Shown here: one piece after another, positions 61,901 to 64,000 of the stretch
How positions within the stretch are numbered: position 1 is the stretch's first letter
Layout of the letters: each line of letters begins with the position of its first letter
From: Temnopleurus reevesii
Taxonomy: Eukaryota > Echinodermata > Echinoidea > Temnopleuroida > Temnopleuridae
Length of the DNA: 64,000 bases
Assembly (NCBI GenBank): GCA_036244855.1
Contig: BQKZ01000313.1
Coordinates: forward strand, 10,673 to 74,672
Direction: 5' to 3'
The notes under the pieces: generated by a model
The model's input: only the letters and a program-made list of their open reading frames with translations
Databases searched by the model: none
What the model was told of the DNA's origin: nothing
Position numbers and translations under genes: made by a program

Positions 61901-63844
61901 TCAGACAAGATCTTTGACTAAAACAAGGCATTGTCATGGTTGATTCAGCTACACACAGATGTATCCTTATACTAGAGAATGTAGAGGAAAGTAAGCAAAA
62001 TCATAAAGGCTTAAGAATGGGCAACCCAAGAAACAGATTACTGATAATGACCCAATATAGAGTTTTTAATGATCTTAGATATTGACGAGTTTGAAAATCC
62101 TTTCTTGTACGTGTTCGTATTTTGCATGCATTTTATGTGTGAAAATATATATATTGAATTGAATATTGAAAAAGTGATCTAATTCTAAAGGTGAGTAAGG
62201 TATCACAACATACAGCATGGTTGAGCCTCTTTATATCAAATGTGCATAGATCAACAACCATTACAACTTTTCAAATGGATAGTAAATTTTTGTTTAGCAC
62301 CACTGACTCACATTTCATAGGTGTGTTTTGAGAAATTATCAGATTTTAATCACTAAATTCTATTATTAAATACTTCCTAGCAGTTTGCATATTGCGCGAT
62401 AAACTATTAATGATCTGGGCGTGAGATTGATGACTTGCATAAATCACTATCCAATATTAGTAATATAGCATTTATGGCTTCAATTATTGCCTTTCCTAAT
62501 TCCTTGTAATAAACACCTGAATATTTCATAAAGTTCTATACAATGAAAATAATAATTTTGTTCTGTATTGATTTTCTGGAGGAATGCTATATGATAATAA
62601 TAAATAATGATGCATTTGAAAAAATAATGACGCATTCAGCTCAGGGCGCATTTTGTATTATAACGACCCTTGCCTTTTACCTTTGCCATGATAGTGCGTA
62701 AAAAGGAAGAATTGTCACTCTGAAATTTCCTCTCAATTCCCTGGTTTAATGAACCAAGCCCAGACACCTATGTACAGGGCAGTGTTTCACCAAGATAAGA
62801 AAGACTTTACGACCGACTATACGTTCGACTGGTATTCCTTCTTGTGCGTATAATTCATAATAGTGCGCGCATTCAGCGCAAGAATTGATACCAGACGATC
62901 TTAAAGTCGTGCGTAACTTTAAAAACGATTTGGTTAAACACCTCCCAGGTATGTGGTTATTGAATGTGATCAAACACTGCGATACAATCATGACACAATC
63001 ATGACATGATAGAATGACAGACTTATCAATCACCATTCCTATAATCCACCTCAGGGGACTAAACATGAATGGCTAACTGCGCAAATAAATTTAACCCTGG
63101 ATTTTAGAGACACAAAGCTAAGCCAATCCTAAACAAGACAGGTGGCTGGATAAAAGACTATCTAGTGTCTCCAAAGGGTGATATTGTAGGCTCACATCCG
63201 AACATAGAACTTGACGTCATACATTTACCTCTTCATTCATTTCAATGCAGTTAGAAATATGAGTGTGAGCATACAAACGAGCTTGGATCCTTGACACTGT
63301 GGCCTATGTAAAGATTTAACCAGACAATGATGATTTTATTATTGTTCATTCTTATACATTTTTTATTATTAGTTTTCCACTTATTTTCATTTTACTTTTC
63401 TTGTTTATCTGTTTTTCCTTTTATCTAGGAGGATTTATCTCTATCAAAATAGGTCCACATCTAATGCAGATCGTATAATAAAAGATTATTGGATTATCAA
63501 AGAAAGGTTGCAAGGCACAAGAGATTTACAACATCTGTCTAATAACTGGGAGGTTTTATGCTTGAATCCTGACCTAGACCTACCAAGAACCTTAATGAAA
63601 TTTAAAAAATCTGTCTTATTTAATCTAATTAATATCCGATCCTTACCTGGAATAGGAGATGATATTTGAGTATCCTCTGAACAGGTTTGAGAAGGTATGC
63701 CCCGAGAGCTAGACCATGATTGAGTTGGGCCTGTTGCTCTCGGAAGAAGTCTGATATAGCCCGATCCTTCATGCATTCAGTCAATACATCCACTGCCTTA
63801 GGGTAGTTGGTGCAGTATTTGGTGTAGATACAGAACTCATCCTC
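22357..63844 (-). CDS. PLEKHG1/2/3-like: PLEKHG1/2/3-like Rho guanine nucleotide exchange factor (5' partial, 12 exons)
   Basis: Twelve minus-strand exons join with consistent phases: 63647-63844, 58697-58855, 46577-46612, 44440-44559, 41348-41443, 40651-40762, 37424-37597, 31749-31772, 28720-28748, 26396-26500, 25541-25613 and 22357-25007. They total 3777 nt, 1258 codons plus stop. Residues 1-119 are the C-terminal half of the DH (RhoGEF) domain, including the [14 protein letters not shown] helix. Residues 120-240 link to and form the PH domain, closing with the invariant Trp of [15 protein letters not shown]. Residues 241-298 contain a polybasic cluster ([13 protein letters not shown]). Residues 376-1258 are a Ser/Glu-rich, mostly disordered tail. 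Family members are known to activate Rho/Rac/Cdc42 by GDP release at membranes and actin. The DH-PH sequence matches the PLEKHG1/2/3 branch (from memory); which paralogue cannot be said. The N-terminus and first half of the DH domain lie beyond the window. Confidence 0.93.
25541..25613 (-). CDS. PLEKHG-like exon, linker
   Basis: 73 nt, phase 0 to 1, encoding [20 protein letters not shown] and onward ASHH. Acceptor CTCTTTACAG, donor GTGCGT. Confidence 0.85.
25614..26395 (-). other. PLEKHG-like intron
   Basis: AT-rich, with no recognised element. Confidence 0.7.
26396..26500 (-). CDS. PLEKHG-like exon, acidic linker
   Basis: 105 nt, phase 0 to 0, 35 residues [16 protein letters not shown] ... 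EPCTPA. Low complexity, acidic then Lys-rich. Acceptor TTTCTCAG, donor GTAAGT. Confidence 0.85.
26501..28080 (-). other. PLEKHG-like intron, distal part
   Basis: A word of about 60 bases downstream of the 26500 acceptor ('gagaaattggaagaaaaaaa ... tcgtcaaaagaagaagacaa') recurs in diverged form at 26640-26820, a local duplication. Nothing else is recognised. Confidence 0.45.
28081..28243. mobile_element. hairpin MITE, family with GGTGTTTCACCAAGAT ends
   Basis: The two arms (about 65 bp, 28081-28145 and 28179-28243) are near-perfect inverses. They begin GGTGTTTCACCAAGATA, with a short loop containing the smaller inverse pair 'gcgcgtaat ... attacgcgc'. A related copy lies at 62781-62942. No target duplication is clear. 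It is inside a PLEKHG-like intron. Confidence 0.85.
28214..28426 (-). other. open, exon-like segment of unknown origin
   Basis: After an acceptor-like TTTATTGGCAG an open frame starts [19 protein letters not shown] and continues for about 61 codons until it runs into a hairpin MITE at 28243. The frame is in phase 0 with the upstream 28720 exon. It is unusually protein-like for this AT-rich DNA, but no good donor restores the frame of the next exon and I recognise no family. It could be an alternative terminal exon, an old exon broken by the MITE, or chance. Confidence 0.3.
28720..28748 (-). CDS. PLEKHG-like 29-nt exon, phase 1-0
   Basis: It encodes [10 protein letters not shown] (the first codon is shared). 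Acceptor TATCTTTTCAG, donor GTAAGC. It is needed to convert phase 1 of the upstream exons to phase 0 of the exon at 26396-26500; a direct join of 37424 to 26500 gives an early stop. Confidence 0.7.
28749..31748 (-). other. PLEKHG-like intron
   Basis: 3 kb of AT-rich DNA with only short chance frames and an 'aaagatat' simple repeat at about 28816-28842. No mobile element is recognised. Confidence 0.6.
31749..31772 (-). CDS. PLEKHG-like 24-nt microexon, phase 1-1
   Basis: It adds eight codons (AAVENIIT, the first shared with the preceding exon), with acceptor TTTCACAG and donor GTGAGT. It can be skipped without changing frame. It is supported by the phase match with both neighbours rather than by family alignment. 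Confidence 0.6.
31773..33581 (-). other. PLEKHG-like intron, left of the gap
   Basis: AT-rich DNA. A GGGA-rich patch lies at 32700-32735. The last 50 bases before the gap turn G-rich, ending in a G run. No gene is seen. Confidence 0.6.
33582..33795. other. assembly gap, 214 N
   Basis: A run of n inside a PLEKHG-like intron. It is flanked on the left by a G run and on the right by a dispersed repeat, both common causes of gaps. Confidence 1.
33796..33980. repeat. dispersed repeat with YY1-like and RFX-like motifs
   Basis: It begins after the gap and contains AAGATGGCCGCC (33826-33837), which resembles a YY1 site, then GTTACCATGGCAAC (33838-33851), a perfect RFX X-box. The sequence style ('atgccttcgggaaaatttca') is that of dispersed repeats in marine invertebrates, but no second copy is in this window. 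Confidence 0.45.
33981..37423 (-). other. PLEKHG-like intron, right of the gap
   Basis: It contains a short (CAT)n tract at 36080-36100 and a degenerate repeated module at 36520-37000: 'caatgctac ... gatggtcaaat ... atttca' appears three times about 150-240 bases apart. No coding segment is seen. Confidence 0.5.
37424..37597 (-). CDS. PLEKHG-like exon: polybasic linker after the PH domain
   Basis: 174 nt, phase 1 to 1, residues 241-298 of the partial protein. It holds a dense basic cluster, [13 protein letters not shown], followed by NSEP. RRNSEP resembles a 14-3-3 mode-1-like or basophilic kinase site. The cluster could bind acidic phospholipids or act as a nuclear signal; neither is shown. 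Acceptor TTCAACCAG, donor GTGAGA. Confidence 0.88.
37598..40650 (-). other. PLEKHG-like intron
   Basis: 3 kb of AT-rich intron with pyrimidine-rich patches (39770-39860). No element or additional exon is recognised. Confidence 0.6.
40651..40762 (-). CDS. PLEKHG-like exon: PH domain C-terminal helix
   Basis: 112 nt, phase 0 to 1. It encodes [20 protein letters not shown] and onward [17 protein letters not shown]. The Trp is the conserved residue of the PH C-terminal helix. Acceptor CACAAAG, donor GTAAGT. Confidence 0.95.
41348..41443 (-). CDS. PLEKHG-like exon: PH domain middle strands
   Basis: 96 nt, 32 residues [14 protein letters not shown] ... LQYTII. LMLIES is typical of PLEKHG proteins. 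Acceptor CTCCCTACAG, donor GTGAGT. The tail of a LINE insertion ends only about 75 bases upstream of this acceptor. Confidence 0.93.
41516..42208 (-). mobile_element. CR1/L2-type LINE, 5'-truncated 3' fragment
   Basis: An open frame of 186 codons (41648-42208) matches the C-terminal region after the reverse transcriptase fingers of CR1/L2/Jockey-type LINEs: [51 protein letters not shown] and KTYLF are typical words. The 3' end has 'gcgctatataaaagtgtttc' and an (ATT)n tail. The catalytic region is missing, so it cannot move by itself. It is in the same orientation as the host gene, in the intron upstream of the exon at 41348-41443. The intact frame suggests a fairly recent insertion. Confidence 0.9.
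42209..44439 (-). other. PLEKHG-like intron
   Basis: AT-rich. A possible degraded non-LTR tail ('gaattagccattaaaagaaa' then (TTATTG)n) lies at 43030-43110 on the + strand. An imperfect duplication 'cagtcttcctgtactactgt' occurs twice at 44361-44402. No further coding exon is seen. Confidence 0.5.
44440..44559 (-). CDS. PLEKHG-like exon: PH domain first strands
   Basis: 120 nt, 40 residues [20 protein letters not shown] ... TQIT. The stretch 'R-x-I-Y-L-F-E-x-x-L-L-I-x-K-K' is the usual PH strand 2-3 pattern of Dbl proteins. Acceptor CCCATTAG, donor GTAAGT. Confidence 0.93.
44560..46576 (-). other. PLEKHG-like intron
   Basis: AT-rich, with + strand frames of 111-127 codons that lack family likeness. 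It contains the ATCT microsatellite at 45857-45905. Confidence 0.55.
45857..45905. repeat. (ATCT)n microsatellite
   Basis: About 12 perfect tetranucleotide units; likely polymorphic. Confidence 0.95.
46577..46612 (-). CDS. PLEKHG-like 36-nt microexon at the DH-PH junction
   Basis: It encodes [12 protein letters not shown], matching the conserved 'Y-G-(E/D)-L-V-L-E' start of the PH region in this family. A strong pyrimidine tract (TCCCTCTCTACAG) precedes it and a consensus GTAAGT donor follows. Phase 0 to 0. Confidence 0.9.
48660..48943 (-). other. GC-richer open segment with proline-rich coding potential
   Basis: On the minus strand an open frame starting [11 protein letters not shown] runs about 98 codons. 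It includes [17 protein letters not shown], with a PPPY word, and ends near LEREEGVKF. Base composition is clearly richer in GC than the surrounding intron. On the + strand the same segment has an acceptor-like TCTCTCCAG and donors GTAAGT and GTGAGT. It may be an alternative exon of either strand, or a degraded repeat. No family is recognised. Confidence 0.25.
54204..54348. mobile_element. MITE with GTTTCATAAAGC ends
   Basis: The left end 'ttgtttcataaagcagtacg' is the inverse of the right end 'gctttatgaaacac'. An inner inverse pair 'gatcctttct ... agaaaggatc' is also present. About 145 bp, no coding capacity. The terminal motif relates it to the GTGTTTCAT elements elsewhere in the window. Confidence 0.75.
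54633..54760. mobile_element. 128-bp palindromic MITE, GGGCCCAGTAACATAAAG type
   Basis: The left arm 54633-54670 and the inverse of the right arm 54722-54760 share about 85 percent of positions over 37 bp: GTAACATAAAG, then TTTGCGATTAAT and onward. There is no coding capacity. Target duplications are not clear. Confidence 0.8.
54989..55119. repeat. tandem duplication, 65-bp period, two copies
   Basis: 'ggtgtcatctcagtcaagtt' and its following 40 bases occur at 54989-55051 and again at 55054-55119, with a 3-base insertion and single changes. Confidence 0.9.
55754..55833. mobile_element. 80-bp mini inverted-repeat element
   Basis: Ends 'ttaacccattgact' and 'agtcaatgggttaa' are perfect 14-bp inverses. 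The short interior has no coding capacity. It has the form of a very small MITE. Confidence 0.6.
58697..58855 (-). CDS. PLEKHG-like exon: DH domain C-terminal helices
   Basis: 159 nt, phase 0 to 0, 53 residues [12 protein letters not shown] ... LHGWQ. It includes the family-typical [13 protein letters not shown] segment that ends the DH domain. Acceptor CTGATCAG, donor GTAGGT. Confidence 0.95.
58947..58996. repeat. (AT)n microsatellite
   Basis: About 24 uninterrupted AT units, some 90 bases upstream (minus-strand sense) of the acceptor of the DH exon at 58697-58855. Confidence 0.95.
61873..61897. repeat. poly-G run
   Basis: G-rich run with one A, about 25 bases. A possible assembly weak point. 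Confidence 0.9.
62781..62942. mobile_element. hairpin MITE, second copy of the 28081 family
   Basis: The left 30 bases (GTGTTTCACCAAGATAAGAA and onward) are identical to the left end of the 28081-28243 element. The right end is more decayed (gatttggttaaacacc). Arms are inverses at about 70-80 percent. Open frames through it are not genes. Confidence 0.8.
63229..63303 (-). CDS. candidate in-frame cassette exon within the DH domain
   Basis: 75 nt, phase 0 to 0, bounded by ACATAG acceptor and GAG|GTAAAT donor, with no stop. It encodes [19 protein letters not shown] followed by IEMNEE. It lies between two DH exons that already join perfectly (LLFQ|DMMKHY). If used it would insert 25 residues between DH helices. 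I know of no such insert in the family, so it may be alternative or merely cryptic. Confidence 0.35.
63304..63646 (-). other. PLEKHG-like intron between DH exon and candidate cassette exon
   Basis: AT-rich, T-rich toward the candidate acceptor. No other feature. Confidence 0.5.
63647..63844 (-). CDS. PLEKHG-like exon: DH domain, central helices
   Basis: 198 nt, phase 0 to 0, 66 residues [11 protein letters not shown] ... KYHLLFQ. It contains the hallmark RhoGEF segment [11 protein letters not shown], which packs against the GTPase. Acceptor CATTACAG lies before 63844; the donor is GTAAGG after 63647. Confidence 0.95.
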
Positions 63845-64000
63845 CTGTAATGAGCAGAGGATAAAAACATAGGGTCCATCATGAATTCATAGCAAATCAA
63901 ATGTTCAATTAATTTGCAAGGATCAACAATCACAAAATGATAATACTTCAGAAAATATCACATACAATATTAAATCATATATTTAATTTTTTTTTTATAA
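63845..64000 (-). other. PLEKHG-like intron reaching the window edge
   Basis: AT-rich, with no exon seen. The preceding DH exons and the N-terminus must lie beyond 64000. Confidence 0.7.

Larger units (their letters stand above)
58856..63228 (-). other. PLEKHG-like intron, 4.8 kb to the next certain exon
   Basis: It contains (AT)n at about 58947-58996, CT-rich low complexity (60380-60720), a poly-G run (61877-61896) and a MITE (62781-62942). The candidate cassette exon 63229-63303 lies near its upstream end. Confidence 0.6.

Noticed and set aside
62746..63066. 106-codon minus-strand frame
   Set aside because: It runs through the MITE at 62781-62942; no coding support.

Overview
This is AT-rich animal nuclear DNA from a draft assembly, most likely a marine invertebrate deuterostome. 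An echinoderm, probably a sea urchin, is my best guess. The guess rests on intron-rich genes with GT/AG splice sites, the abundance of short fold-back elements, LINE/SINE tails of the form 'tatataaa ... (ATT)n', and many 'tacatgta'-type words. There are no prokaryotic features, and no tRNA, rRNA or CRISPR array was found. The window holds assembly scars: a 214-base N gap (33582-33795), one isolated n (6738), and a stretch of Illumina adapter (6911-6942) that is not genomic.

Left part (1-12.6 kb, + strand): two YPEL5-type yippee genes lie head to tail. Copy 1 (1660-1800 joined to 2181-2411) has one coding intron. Copy 2 (10693-11058) encodes the same protein type in a single uninterrupted exon. 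Both have a splice acceptor just upstream of the ATG, so each probably has a non-coding leader exon; candidates end at 355 and 7397. The candidate leader of copy 2 sits beside a cluster of promoter motifs. Between and after them lie a textbook hairpin MITE with a 9-bp target duplication (10252-10492) and a GC-rich 97-bp tandem repeat built of inverted motifs (11793-12066).

Middle (12.6-22.3 kb): intergenic, between convergent genes. It holds a SINE, several terminal-inverted-repeat elements, tandem duplications and a 24-bp minisatellite.

Right part (22.3-64 kb, - strand): the 3' two thirds of one large gene for a Dbl-family Rho guanine nucleotide exchange factor of the PLEKHG1/2/3 group. Twelve exons can be joined with consistent phases into 3777 nt, giving 1258 codons plus stop. 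They cover the second half of the DH domain, the whole PH domain, a polybasic linker and a long Ser-rich disordered tail. Two exons are tiny (36 and 24 nt). A further in-frame 75-nt candidate exon would insert 25 residues into the DH domain. The 5' end of the gene lies beyond 64000. The introns hold a CR1/L2-type LINE 3' fragment, several MITEs, microsatellites and little else recognisable.

The two gene types have no obvious functional link. YPEL5 is a small zinc-binding protein known as a cofactor of the CTLH/GID ubiquitin ligase. PLEKHG proteins activate Rho/Rac/Cdc42 GTPases at membranes and the actin cytoskeleton.
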